Below are positions 14,616-22,933 of a DNA stretch of 32,538 nt, piece by piece; position 1 is the stretch's first letter; each line of letters begins with the position of its first letter. Under the pieces are notes generated by a model. The model was not told the DNA's origin and ran no database searches. It saw only the letters and a list, made by a program, of their open reading frames with translations. Origin of the DNA: JAILZP01 sp037444185 (GTDB taxonomy: Bacteria; Bacillota; Desulfotomaculia; Desulfotomaculales; Desulfocucumaceae); the NCBI GenBank assembly GCA_037444185.1, contig JBBIMW010000027.1, positions 1 to 32,538 on the forward strand, in the 5' to 3' direction. Both the position numbers and the translations under genes were made by a program.

Positions 14616-15452
14616 TCAAACCGCCGCTGTCCGCAAAAGTACCGCTGCCACCGGGGTGACTCCGCAAATCACTGCGCATATGACATCCCCGGTGGAAAAA
14701 ACCGGCTCGTCAATGCGGGTTCTTCCGGTGCCACCCCGGTAACAGCGGGCCTCCATCGCCGCCGCCAGATCCTCTGACCGGCGAAAGGCCCCCACCAGCA
14801 GAGGAACCATCAGTGCCGTCACGGCCGCCGCCCTCCTTGCCAGCCCCGGCCCGTAAAAGCCCGCCCCCCTGGAAATCTGCGCACTCATTATGGTCCGGGC
14901 TTCTTCAAATATAACCGGCACAAACCTCATCGCCATGGTTACGGCCATGACCATTTCGTGAACCGGCAAGCCCAGCCTCCCCAGGGGCCTGAAAAGGTAC
15001 TCCATACCCGAGGCCAGGCTTAACGGCGAAGTGGTGGAGGTAAGAATAATTCCGGCTGTAAAAATCAATGCAATGCGCAACAGCAAATCCACCCCGGACT
15101 GAATCCCCTGGACGGTTACGCTTAAAGGGCCAGCCCCCAGCAAAACATCTCCCGGGGTAAACAGCGTTTGAAACAGAAATGTGACCGCCATTATCAGCCG
15201 GACGGATCTGACATGCATCCACAGCAACCGGGGACTGATCCGCGCCAGCAGCACCCCGGCACAGACTGGAAAGGACGCCAGCACCGGCCCCGCCCATCCA
15301 GGAATCAACACCGCCGTCATTACCGCCAGGGAAGATATTATTTTGGTCCTGGAGTCCAGCCGGTGAATGGGTGATTCCACAGGCAGGTACTGACCCGGTA
15401 ATATATTTTCCAGTCCGGACACCTCCCGGCCTGTAAACGGCTCATTCTGCAT
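14616..15452 (-). CDS. ecfT: energy-coupling factor transporter transmembrane protein EcfT
   Basis: EcfT is the membrane scaffold that joins the two ATPases to exchangeable vitamin- or metal-binding S components. Several hydrophobic helices fill residues 30-130 and 245-270. The coupling motifs are recognisable as AQISRGAGF and AMEARCYRGG, with Cys in place of the common Gly in the second. The chain is 278 residues from the ATG used. A CTG 39 bases downstream (15413) has an ideal GGGAGGTG before it and would start the protein near the usual N terminus (ILPGQYLPVESPIHRLD), so it may be the real start. It is 27 bases after ecfA2. Confidence 0.94.
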   Translation of the reverse strand: MQNEPFTGREVSGLENILPGQYLPVESPIHRLDSRTKIISSLAVMTAVLIPGWAGPVLASFPVCAGVLLARISPRLLWMHVRSVRLIMAVTFLFQTLFTPGDVLLGAGPLSVTVQGIQSGVDLLLRIALIFTAGIILTSTTSPLSLASGMEYLFRPLGRLGLPVHEMVMAVTMAMRFVPVIFEEARTIMSAQISRGAGFYGPGLARRAAAVTALMVPLLVGAFRRSEDLAAAMEARCYRGGTGRTRIDEPVFSTGDVICAVICGVTPVAAVLLRTAAV

Positions 15453-15479
15453 TCCTTATCCTGCCGGAGCTCAGAGTGT

Positions 15480-16343
15480 TTATTCTTTGTTCCGCCGCCT
15501 GAAATGGCGGCATATAGCTTCCGCCGCCTCCGGCAGGGTCAAGGGATTGCTCTCCATTCCGAACCCGGACCCGTTCAGGCGGTTAATCACTTCACAGGCC
15601 ATGGGCGGCTCCAGTCCCGCCTCCCTGATGGAACAGGGATTGTAAAAAACCTGTCCGGGGGTTCCGGCCGCCGCGACTCTTCCTTTGTTCAGCACCACCA
15701 CCCGGTCGGCCAGGGCGGCCACATCATCCATGTTGTGGCTGGCCATGATTATGGTTGTGCCGTGCTCTGCCTTCAATTTCTTCAAAGCGCTTAAAATCTT
15801 TTTCCGGCCTCCGGGGTCGATGCCCGAGGTCGGTTCATCCAGGGCCAGTATTTCTGGCTTCAGCGCCACCACCGAAGCCAGGGCCAAGCGCCGCTGATCC
15901 CCGCCGCTCAGCCGGAAAGGAGAAATTTGCTGCACCCCGGGGCCGTCTAAACCCACCATGTAAAGCGCCTCCGCCACCCTCCGGTCTATTTCCGGCGCCG
16001 GCAGTCCCAGGTTCCGCGGCCCGAAGGACACTTCCCGGCATATTGTTTCCTCAAAGAACTGCTTTTCCGGAAACTGCAGCGAAAGCCCCACCCTTTTCCA
16101 CAAGGACCTCCTGACCTTCTTTTCCCTTGTGTCCAGCCCTTCCACCAACACCCTGCCCCGGTCCGGCAGCAACAGTCCGTTCATATGCTGCAAAGCCGTT
16201 GTCTTGCCGGATCCTGTGGATCCCACCAGGGCCACCAGTTCCCCTTTATTTACTTCCAGGCTCAGCCCCGACAAAGACACGGTCTCCATCGGCGTTCCCC
16301 TGGCGTAGAAATGCCAGATCTGGTCAAAAACTATAACCGGCAT
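15480..16343 (-). CDS. ecfA2: energy-coupling factor transporter ATPase EcfA2
   Basis: This is one of the two cytoplasmic ABC ATPases of the ECF vitamin and metal uptake system. The Walker A motif GSTGSGKTT lies at residues 41-49, the signature LSGGDQRRLALAS near 140, and Walker B ILALDEPTSGID after it, with the switch His in MASHNMDDV. The N-terminal GTPME pattern before the Walker A motif marks the A2 type. The 287-residue chain has the family length. Its ATG overlaps the end of ecfA1 by 13 bases and has GGTGGGG upstream, so the two are translationally linked. Confidence 0.96.
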   Translation of the reverse strand: MPVIVFDQIWHFYARGTPMETVSLSGLSLEVNKGELVALVGSTGSGKTTALQHMNGLLLPDRGRVLVEGLDTREKKVRRSLWKRVGLSLQFPEKQFFEETICREVSFGPRNLGLPAPEIDRRVAEALYMVGLDGPGVQQISPFRLSGGDQRRLALASVVALKPEILALDEPTSGIDPGGRKKILSALKKLKAEHGTTIIMASHNMDDVAALADRVVVLNKGRVAAAGTPGQVFYNPCSIREAGLEPPMACEVINRLNGSGFGMESNPLTLPEAAEAICRHFRRRNKE

Positions 16344-17218
16344 AAATACCCCACCAGTTCATCCACCGTCAGCGCCGGACCGGGCAAATCAATGCCGTAA
16401 TCAGCAAGCCTTCTGGATAGTTCAGCCGGACCCGGCAGCTCCAGCCCAATCCCGGCCAGCAAGGAGTCGCATTTGAACACATCCGCCGGAGTCCCGTCCA
16501 GAAGAATGCGCCCCCCATGAACAACCAGCACCCGGTCGGCAAAAACCGCCTCTTCCATGAAATTGGTCACCAGTACAACGCCCATGCACTGCTCGCTGTT
16601 CAGTTTTTTTACAAGCTCCAGCACCGATCTCCTGCCGGCGGGCCCCAGCATGGATGTGGGCTCATCGAGCACCAGGCACCTTGGCTTCATGGCCATGGCC
16701 CCGGCTATAGCCAACTGCTGTTTCTGCCCTCCGGAAAGCATGTGGGGGGGTTGCCGGGCCATTTCTCCAAGCCCCGCCGCCTCCATGGAATAACATACCA
16801 CTTCCTTTATTTCGGCGGGACAAAGACCGATATTCCGGGGACCGAAGGCTATATCCTCCTCCACTGTGGTGCCCACCAACTGGTTGTCCGGATTCTGAAA
16901 AACGAACCCCACCCGGCGCCGTATCTCCGGTGCATTGCGAGGATCGCCGGTGTCCATGCCGTCCACTGTGACCCGGCCGGCCGTGGGCAGCAGCAGGGCG
17001 TTCATATGGCGGGCCAGGGTGGATTTGCCCGATCCGTTGGGACCGATAACTGCGGTAAAAAGGCCTTTTTCAATGGACAAGTTAATACCGTCAAGGGCGG
17101 TGGAGGAGGCCCCCGGGTACCTGTGGGTCACGCCGACGAAGCAGATGAGCGGCGCGCCCTGGCCAGTTTTTATCCCGGCATTGCTACACCAACTCCAAAA
17201 CAACCATCGGCGCGGCAT
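16331..17218 (-). CDS. ecfA1: energy-coupling factor transporter ATPase EcfA1
   Basis: This is the other ABC ATPase of the ECF system. Walker A GPNGSGKST, the signature LSGGQKQQLAIAG and Walker B CLVLDEPTSML are present. The residue after SML, normally Asp in the D-loop (MLDP), is Gly here (MLGPAGRR). The switch position, His in most ABC ATPases, also reads differently: LVTNFMEEAVFADRV has Asn where the usual form is LVTHxMEEA. The open frame begins inside rplQ; the homologous part starts only at about residue 25 (LICFVGVTHRYPG), so a later start, perhaps TTG at 17203 or a rare codon, is likely. The length used is 295 residues. Confidence 0.92.
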   Translation of the reverse strand: MPRRWLFWSWCSNAGIKTGQGAPLICFVGVTHRYPGASSTALDGINLSIEKGLFTAVIGPNGSGKSTLARHMNALLLPTAGRVTVDGMDTGDPRNAPEIRRRVGFVFQNPDNQLVGTTVEEDIAFGPRNIGLCPAEIKEVVCYSMEAAGLGEMARQPPHMLSGGQKQQLAIAGAMAMKPRCLVLDEPTSMLGPAGRRSVLELVKKLNSEQCMGVVLVTNFMEEAVFADRVLVVHGGRILLDGTPADVFKCDSLLAGIGLELPGPAELSRRLADYGIDLPGPALTVDELVGYLCRL

Positions 17219-17522
17219 CTCCCCGTCGGTGCCCGATCCTTATTATCCTTGTGTATCCCCCCTGGCGGTCGGCATACTTGGAACCTACGGTGTCAAAAAG
17301 TTTCCGGACCACCTTTTCGTCATATATATAGGCCAGGGCCTGCCTGCGGGCCGACAGGTCGCCCTTTTTGGCCAGGGTAACCATTTTTTCCGCAATGCTC
17401 TTTACTTCCTTGGCCCGGGTCTCGGTGGTGGTAATACGGTTCTCCTTAATCAGGGAAGTAACCAGGTTGCGCAGCATGGCCTTCCGGTGGCCGGTTGTTA
17501 CCCCCAGCTTTTGATATCCCAA
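17184..17522 (-). CDS. rplQ: 50S ribosomal protein L17
   Basis: L17 lies near the exit tunnel of the large subunit. The 112 residues begin with KLGVTTGHRKAMLRNLVTSL and end with GHRRGDAAPMVVLELV, both diagnostic. It starts with TTG after GGGGAGTGATG. It is the last ribosomal gene of the alpha operon, 15 bases after rpoA, and its end overlaps the start of the ecfA1 frame. Confidence 0.98.
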   Translation of the reverse strand: MGYQKLGVTTGHRKAMLRNLVTSLIKENRITTTETRAKEVKSIAEKMVTLAKKGDLSARRQALAYIYDEKVVRKLFDTVGSKYADRQGGYTRIIRIGHRRGDAAPMVVLELV

Positions 17523-17537
17523 CGTTCATCACTCCCC

Positions 17538-18485
17538 TCAATCGTCTTCCTTCCGAAGTGAAAGGCCCATTTCTCTAAGCTTGTTGATAACTTCCTCCAA
17601 AGATTTCTTGCCCAGGTTCCTGACCTTCATCATGTCATCTTCGTTGCGCTGGATCAACTCCTCCACGGTGTTGATGCCGGCTCTTTTCAGGCAGTTGTAG
17701 GAGCGAACCGAGAGGTCCAGTTCTTCGATGGTCATCTCCAGTATTTTGTCCTTCTGCTCCTCCTCTTTTTCCACCATTATCTCAACGTCGCTGACGGTTT
17801 CAGTAAGGCCGATGAACAGCCTCAGGTGCTCACCCAGTATTTTGGCCGACAGGCTGGTGGCTTCGTCAGGCTTGATGCTGCCGTCGGTCCACACCTCCAG
17901 GGTCAGCTTGTTGTAGTCTGTACGCTGTCCCACCCTGGTGTTCTCCACGGTGTAATTCACCTTGCGCACCGGGGTGAATACCGAATCCACCGGGATAACA
18001 CCAATAATGTGGTCCCCCTTTTTATTTTTCTCAGCGGGAACGTAACCTCTGCCCTTGGCCACCGTAAGTTCCATGAAAAGCCTGGCGTTGCCGGAAAGGG
18101 TGGCGATATGGAGATCAGGGTTTAAAATATCAATGTCGGCATCGTGAATAATATTGCCGGCCTTCACCACGGTATCGCCCTTGGCCTCAATGCGCATGGT
18201 CCTTTCTTCGTCTGTATACATCTTCAGGCAAAGGTTCTTGAGATTCAGTATTATATCCGTAACATCTTCCTTCACGCCGGGGATGGTGGAAAACTCGTGC
18301 AGCACCCCGTCGATTTTAATGGAGGTGACGGCGGCGCCTGGCAGGGAGGACAGCAGTATCCTGCGCAGAGAGTTCCCCAGGGTAATGCCGTACCCCCTTT
18401 CCAGAGGTTCCACCACAAAACGGGCGTAATTGTTCTCCTCACTTATTTCAGCACATTCGATTCTTGGTTTCTCTATTTCCAGCAT
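17538..18485 (-). CDS. rpoA: DNA-directed RNA polymerase subunit alpha
   Basis: The alpha dimer nucleates RNA polymerase assembly and its C-terminal domain contacts promoters and activators. The 315-residue chain has the N-terminal dimer domain with PLERGYGITLGNSLRRILLSSLPGAAV and, after an acidic linker (VEKEEEQKDK near 240), the C-terminal domain with LDLSVRSYNCLKRAGINTVEEL and RNLGKKSLEEV. Both are complete. ATG follows GGGGAGG. Its location between rpsD and rplQ is the standard alpha-operon order. Confidence 0.99.
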   Translation of the reverse strand: MLEIEKPRIECAEISEENNYARFVVEPLERGYGITLGNSLRRILLSSLPGAAVTSIKIDGVLHEFSTIPGVKEDVTDIILNLKNLCLKMYTDEERTMRIEAKGDTVVKAGNIIHDADIDILNPDLHIATLSGNARLFMELTVAKGRGYVPAEKNKKGDHIIGVIPVDSVFTPVRKVNYTVENTRVGQRTDYNKLTLEVWTDGSIKPDEATSLSAKILGEHLRLFIGLTETVSDVEIMVEKEEEQKDKILEMTIEELDLSVRSYNCLKRAGINTVEELIQRNEDDMMKVRNLGKKSLEEVINKLREMGLSLRKEDD

Positions 18486-18557
18486 AAAAGGTAACCTCCC
18501 CTGACGGCCGGAATTGCCCGTTAATCACACTCCGAATCGACCGGAGCGCAGTTTCTG

Positions 18558-19184
18558 CTATCTGGAGTACAGTTCCACTATCAGGTGTTCCTGCACCGGG
18601 ACATCTATCTGATCTCTGGCGGGTAAAGCGATTACACGGCCCCTGGCCTGATCCGGCTCATATTCCAGCCAGGGGGGCAAATTCCTTTCGGCGGCCCCCT
18701 CCATCAGTTCATTCAGACGGAGGGATTCCTTGCTTTTCTCCCGTACTTCGATGACATCTCCAATCTTGGTCAAAAACGACGGTATATTCACTTTGCGCCC
18801 GTTGACGGTAAAATGTCCGTGCCTGACCAGCAACCGGGCCTCCACCCGGGACGATCCAAGCCCCAGGCGGTAGACAACGTTGTCCAACCGTCTTTCTAAA
18901 AGGCGCAGCAGGTTTTCACCGGTGATGCCCTGCTGTCTCTCGGCCTTTTCAAAATAATTTTTAAACTGCTTTTCCAATACTCCGTAAATCCGGCGCGTCT
19001 TCTGCTTTTCACGCAGCTGGGTGCCGTACTCGCTGACTTTCTTCCTTGACTGGCGGTGCATTCCGGGAGCGTATCCTTTACGGTCTACGGCGCATTTGCC
19101 GGAATAGCAGCGGTCACCTTTCAGGTAAAGTTTCATGCCTTCCCTGCGGCATAGCCTGCACTGCGCCTCAGTATACCTTGCCAT
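18558..19184 (-). CDS. rpsD: 30S ribosomal protein S4 (zinc-binding form)
   Basis: S4 starts assembly of the small-subunit body and often represses the alpha operon. The N terminus has a complete zinc site, C9, C12, C26 and C31 in CRLCRREG and RCYSGKC, as in Thermus S4. The S4 RNA-binding domain lies at about residues 97-160 (RRLDNVVYRLGLGSSRVEARLL). The length of 208 residues is usual. In B. subtilis rpsD stands alone elsewhere; here it lies between rpsK and rpoA, the ancestral order. Confidence 0.98.
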   Translation of the reverse strand: MARYTEAQCRLCRREGMKLYLKGDRCYSGKCAVDRKGYAPGMHRQSRKKVSEYGTQLREKQKTRRIYGVLEKQFKNYFEKAERQQGITGENLLRLLERRLDNVVYRLGLGSSRVEARLLVRHGHFTVNGRKVNIPSFLTKIGDVIEVREKSKESLRLNELMEGAAERNLPPWLEYEPDQARGRVIALPARDQIDVPVQEHLIVELYSR

Positions 19185-19203
19185 TTATATTTCCTGCACC
19201 TCC

Positions 19204-19593
19204 TTATACTCTCCGGCGCTTGGGTGGCCGGCATCCGTTATGTGGAATTGGCGTTACATCCTTGATCAGGTTCACTTCGAGACCCGCCGCCTGGAGGGAT
19301 CGAATGGCCGCTTCCCGGCCGGAGCCCGGTCCCTTGACCATTACTTCTAATTCTTTCATTCCGTGTTCCATCGCTTCCCTGGCTGCCTTGTCGGCGGCCA
19401 TCTGGGCGGCGAAGGGAGTGCTCTTCCTGGATCCTTTGAACCCCACCTGACCGGCGCTGGCCCAGGAGATGGCGTTGCCCTTGACGTCGGTTATGGTTAC
19501 AACGGTATTGTTAAAGGTGGACTTGATATGGGCCACCCCGCGGTCGATATTCTTTTTTTCACGCCTTTTGGTACGGACGGCACGACGTGCCAT
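19204..19593 (-). CDS. rpsK: 30S ribosomal protein S11
   Basis: S11 forms part of the platform at the mRNA exit. The 129-residue chain shows GVAHIKSTFNNTVVTITDVKGNAISWASAG in pieces, GPGSGREAAIRSLQAAG and the C-terminal PIPHNGCRPPKRRRV, all hallmarks. ATG with GGAGG upstream. It sits 27 bases after rpsM and 19 before rpsD. Confidence 0.98.
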   Translation of the reverse strand: MARRAVRTKRREKKNIDRGVAHIKSTFNNTVVTITDVKGNAISWASAGQVGFKGSRKSTPFAAQMAADKAAREAMEHGMKELEVMVKGPGSGREAAIRSLQAAGLEVNLIKDVTPIPHNGCRPPKRRRV

Positions 19594-19620
19594 TTTCCAA
19601 CCTCCTTCCGATTTTTGCGA

Positions 19621-19992
19621 CTACTTCTTACGGCGCACCCCCACTGTCTTCTTCGGACCTTTGCGTGTGCGGGCGTTGGTCTTCGTCCTCTGTCCCCTGA
19701 CCGGAAGCCCCCGCCGGTGCCTCAGTCCCCGGTATGAGCCGATCTCGATGAGCCTTTTGATATTCAGGGCGATTTCGCGGCGCAGATCGCCCTCAACCTT
19801 GTATTTCTTCTCAATTACTTCCCGCAGCCTGTTGATTTCATCTTCCGTCAGATTGCGCATTCTGGTATCCGGATTAATCCCGGTCTGCTCCAATATTCTT
19901 TTGGAAATTGACCTGCCGATACCGTATATATAAGTCAGGGCGATTTCCACCCGCTTATCCCGGGGCAGGTCGGCCCCTGCGATACGTGCCAT
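19621..19992 (-). CDS. rpsM: 30S ribosomal protein S13
   Basis: S13 is in the head of the small subunit and makes bridges to the large subunit. The 123 residues begin with ARIAGADLPRDKRVEIALTY and contain IGSYRGLRHRRGLPVRGQRT and the basic tail ARTRKGPKKTVG. GGAGGTG is 12 bases before the ATG, a little far. A 160-base spacer separates it from rpmJ upstream. Confidence 0.98.
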   Translation of the reverse strand: MARIAGADLPRDKRVEIALTYIYGIGRSISKRILEQTGINPDTRMRNLTEDEINRLREVIEKKYKVEGDLRREIALNIKRLIEIGSYRGLRHRRGLPVRGQRTKTNARTRKGPKKTVGVRRKK

Positions 19993-20153
19993 GCTTTTGT
20001 GAACACCTCCTAAATATAGCTTAAAAATCGACTCTCTATTTATCCCAGGGCAGGCTTTTACAGCCAGGGAGAATTAGCTGCAGATGCCAAGCGATATAAA
20101 GCATACTAATTCCGGATTCCAGCGGAAAAGCTCCGGCTTCCTGGACCGGGGCG
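19993..20153 (-). other. long spacer between rpmJ and rpsM
   Basis: Most gaps in this operon are under 40 bases, but this one holds about 160 without a gene. Small hairpins are possible (for example GGCT-GTAAA-AGCC on the minus strand), but no consensus promoter or terminator was found. A leader target for S4 repression of the alpha genes is a reasonable guess only. Confidence 0.3.
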
Positions 20154-20267
20154 TTAACCCTGTTTCTGCTTGTGCTTCGGATTTTCACAGATGACCATTA
20201 CCTTGCCTTCCCGGCGAATAATCTTGCACTTCTCACAAATAGGTTTTACCGACGGGCGCACCTTCAT
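20154..20267 (-). CDS. rpmJ: 50S ribosomal protein L36 (zinc-binding form)
   Basis: This 37-residue protein begins MKVRPSVKPICEKCKIIRR and keeps the zinc ligands C11, C14, C27 and H32. It binds the large subunit near the 23S rRNA core. GGGGGG lies seven bases before the ATG. It follows infA by 45 bases, as in most bacteria. It is the zinc-dependent form; no zinc-free paralogue is seen in the window. Confidence 0.97.
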   Translation of the reverse strand: MKVRPSVKPICEKCKIIRREGKVMVICENPKHKQKQG

Positions 20268-20312
20268 CTTCAAACCCCCCTCGAAAAACTCCCATGATAA
20301 ACCCGTATAATA

Positions 20313-20531
20313 TCATTTATAGCGGTAAACTATTCTGCCCCGGCTCAAATCGTAGGGGGACAGTTCAACCATTACCCGGTCGCCGGCCAGAATACGGATG
20401 AAATTCATGCGAATTTTACCCGATACATGGGCCAACACCTTGTGCCCGTTCTGCAGCTCGACACGGAACATGGCGTTGGGCAAAGGCTCGACAACGGTAC
20501 CCTCCAGTTCGATCACGTCCTGTTTTGACAT
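20313..20531 (-). CDS. infA: translation initiation factor IF-1
   Basis: IF-1 covers the A site of the small subunit during initiation. The 72-residue OB fold is complete, with IELEGTVVEPLPNAMFRVEL, NGHKVLAHVSGKIRMNFIRI and LSPYDLSRGRIVYRYK. The GAGGGGG ribosome site is about 14 bases from the ATG. It lies between the KOW protein gene and rpmJ, the usual order in Clostridia. Confidence 0.98.
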   Translation of the reverse strand: MSKQDVIELEGTVVEPLPNAMFRVELQNGHKVLAHVSGKIRMNFIRILAGDRVMVELSPYDLSRGRIVYRYK

Positions 20532-20567
20532 TAGTACTGATCCAACCCCCTCGCAAGGTTTTTCTTT

Positions 20568-20891
20568 TTAATCTGTCAGCAATAATTCCGGACAGTCCCC
20601 GGCCGCAGAAAATCCAGTCTGGTTGCCTGCAATTCCTTTAAGCGCCGCCCTGATTTCCTGGTCGGTCACCCGGTGACCGGCCCTGATCTTCTGATTTATT
20701 GCAGCATTCACTTCCAGGCATGGCATCAGGTGCTTTTCATTCTTGCGCTTGGGATTTGCAACCCTGCGCATCTCGCCGTCCGCAACGCACACCCTGTTAT
20801 CCGGGGCCTTCTCCAATACCAGGTAGAATCTCCCTCTGTCCCTGCCGGCGGTGGATACCACCAGTTGCCCCGGTTCCCAGCGATCGCGCAA
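20568..20891 (-). CDS. KOW-domain RNA-binding protein (L14e-like)
   Basis: The 107-residue protein begins with a KOW-type segment (PGQLVVSTAGRDRGRFYLVLE, about residues 7-27) followed by VCVADGEMRRVANPKRKNEKHL, resembling the small L14e/KOW proteins found between map and infA in many Clostridia. The KOW motif suggests RNA or ribosome binding; the exact role is not known to me. The remaining C-terminal part has no recognisable fold. The TTG start has GGGAGGTGG at the right distance. It is 22 bases after map. Confidence 0.88.
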   Translation of the reverse strand: MRDRWEPGQLVVSTAGRDRGRFYLVLEKAPDNRVCVADGEMRRVANPKRKNEKHLMPCLEVNAAINQKIRAGHRVTDQEIRAALKGIAGNQTGFSAAGDCPELLLTD

Positions 20892-20913
20892 AACCCGCCA
20901 CCTCCCTTCCCGG

Positions 20914-21660
20914 TTACAACCGGGTCAGAATTTCCGGTCTACCGTTGGTGATGGCAATGGTATGTTCAAAGTGGGCTGACTTTTTCTGGTCCTTGGTGAC
21001 AACAGTCCAGTTGTCCGGGAGGGTGCACACCTCATGGGTGCCCATATTCACCATAGGTTCAATCGCTAATGTCATACCGGCTTTCAGTCTGGGGCCCCTG
21101 CCCGCCCGACCGAAATTAGGTACCTGGGGTTCCTCGTGCATGCTCCTGCCTATTCCGTGCCCAACATAATCTCTAACCACGGAAAAGCCGTTACCCTCCA
21201 CATGCTTTTGCACAGCATGGGAAATATCGGACAGCCGGTTCCCCTCCACAGCCTGGATTATGCCCAGATAGAGGGACTCCTCCGTCACCTTCAGAAGACG
21301 CTTGGTCTCCTCGTCAATTTCGCCCACCGGCAGGGTAACGGCCCCGTCTCCAAAATATCCATTTATTTCCGCCCCGATGTCAATGCTAATAATATCTCCA
21401 TTTTCCAAAACCCTTAAACCGGGAATACCGTGCACCACCAATTCGTTGGGGGAGGCGCAGATGGTGGACGGAAAGCCGTAAAGCCCCTTGAAGGCCGGCC
21501 TGGCCCCCCGGGCAATAATATAGCTCTCGGCCAGCCGATCCAGTTCCACTGTGGTCACCCCCGGCCTGACCCCCCGGGTCACTTCATCCAGGGCGCCGGC
21601 CACAATCCGCCCGGCATCCCTCATGTATGCCAGTTCCTTTTCGGTTTTCAAGGTAATCAT
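20914..21660 (-). CDS. map: methionine aminopeptidase, type I
   Basis: Map removes the initiator methionine from new proteins. The five metal ligands can be placed: two Asp in SIDIGAEINGYFGDGAVT, His in GHGIGRSMHEEP, Glu in LAIEPMVNMG and Glu in HFEHTIAITNG; the substrate His is in VVHGIPG. The 248 residues are the normal type I length, without an N-terminal extension. It lies 13 bases after secY; in most relatives adk would be between them. Confidence 0.98.
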   Translation of the reverse strand: MITLKTEKELAYMRDAGRIVAGALDEVTRGVRPGVTTVELDRLAESYIIARGARPAFKGLYGFPSTICASPNELVVHGIPGLRVLENGDIISIDIGAEINGYFGDGAVTLPVGEIDEETKRLLKVTEESLYLGIIQAVEGNRLSDISHAVQKHVEGNGFSVVRDYVGHGIGRSMHEEPQVPNFGRAGRGPRLKAGMTLAIEPMVNMGTHEVCTLPDNWTVVTKDQKKSAHFEHTIAITNGRPEILTRL

Positions 21661-21673
21661 GGATCCATACCCC

Positions 21674-22933
21674 TTACTTGATAAAGCCCTGGTAGCTGCG
21701 CATAAGCATGTGCGACTCCATCTGCTTCATGGTGTCGAGGGCGACTCCCACCACAATCAACAAAGAGGTCCCCCCAAAATATATATTGGGTATTTTGGTG
21801 GCCATCAGCACAAAATTCGGCAGAATGGCAATCAGCGCCAAAAACACCGCGCCGGCCAGGGTCACCCGGCTCATCACCTTGCTGATGTATTCGGCTGTAG
21901 GCCTGCCCGCCCTGATACCGGGAATGAATCCACCGTATTTCTTTATATTTTCGGCCACATCCACCGGGTTCATGATCACCGCCGTATAGAAATATGTGAA
22001 ACCTATGATCATCAGCGCATAAAACATGGTGTGCAGGAAAGTCCCCCATCCCAAATTCTCCAGGTACCACAGCGCAACCTTATTGCCTGGAAAATACTGG
22101 GCGATCTGATCGGGAAACAACATTATGGAAGAAGCGAATATCACAGGAATGACGCCGGCCTGATTAACCCTCAGCGGCAGGTGGGTGGTCTGCCCGCCAT
22201 AGACCCTGCGCCCCACCACCCGCTTGGCGTACTGAACGGGTATCCGGCGCTGGCCTTCCTGTACCGCCACTATGCCGGAAATGACCAAAGCCGCGATGGC
22301 CACCAGCAGAAACAAACTCAGAAAGTTGATGGTTCCGGCTTGCAAATACTGCACCAGGCTGGTCAGCGCCCCCGGCAAAGCAGAAACTATACCTGCGAAT
22401 ATAATCAGTGAAATGCCGTTCCCAATGCCTTTGTCGGTTATCTGCTCGCCCAGCCACATTAAAAGGGCCGTGCCGGCGGTGAGAGTAATGGCCACCAGCA
22501 GGTAGGTCCACACGTTCGGGTTGCCCATGGCCACCCTGAGGGCGGCGGTGGTGCCGATGGCCTGCAGGAACGCCAGCACCACGGTCAGGTACCTGATATA
22601 CTGGGTAATCTTTCTGCGCCCTTCCTCCCCCTCCTTGGACAGCTTTTCCAGGCGGGGAATAACCACTGTGAGCAGCTGCATAATAATTGAAGCGTTGATA
22701 TAAGGGGTTATACTCATGGCGAATATGGAAAAGTTTTTGAAAGCCCCTCCTGAAATTACATCAAAAAAGCCAAACAAGGTATTATTGGCCACCAGCTCGG
22801 CAAACACTCTGGAATCCACCCCGGGCACCGGGATATGGGCACCCAGCCTGAAAACGAACAGCATGGCCAGGGTAAAAATTATTTTTCTCCTCAGCTCTTC
22901 GACTTTCCAGGCCGCCTGCAGCGTACTGATCAT
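21674..22933 (-). CDS. secY: protein translocase subunit SecY
   Basis: SecY forms the channel of the Sec translocase with SecE and SecG. The 419-residue chain has about ten membrane helices and starts with the typical LRRKIIFTLAMLFVFRLGAHIPVPGVD. IMQLLTVVIPRLEKLSKEGEEGRRKI and the loop QRRIPVQYAKRVVGRR, which contacts the ribosome and SecA, are present. ATG follows rplO directly, with GAGGTGATTT as ribosome site partly inside the rplO end. Confidence 0.99.
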   Translation of the reverse strand: MISTLQAAWKVEELRRKIIFTLAMLFVFRLGAHIPVPGVDSRVFAELVANNTLFGFFDVISGGAFKNFSIFAMSITPYINASIIMQLLTVVIPRLEKLSKEGEEGRRKITQYIRYLTVVLAFLQAIGTTAALRVAMGNPNVWTYLLVAITLTAGTALLMWLGEQITDKGIGNGISLIIFAGIVSALPGALTSLVQYLQAGTINFLSLFLLVAIAALVISGIVAVQEGQRRIPVQYAKRVVGRRVYGGQTTHLPLRVNQAGVIPVIFASSIMLFPDQIAQYFPGNKVALWYLENLGWGTFLHTMFYALMIIGFTYFYTAVIMNPVDVAENIKKYGGFIPGIRAGRPTAEYISKVMSRVTLAGAVFLALIAILPNFVLMATKIPNIYFGGTSLLIVVGVALDTMKQMESHMLMRSYQGFIK

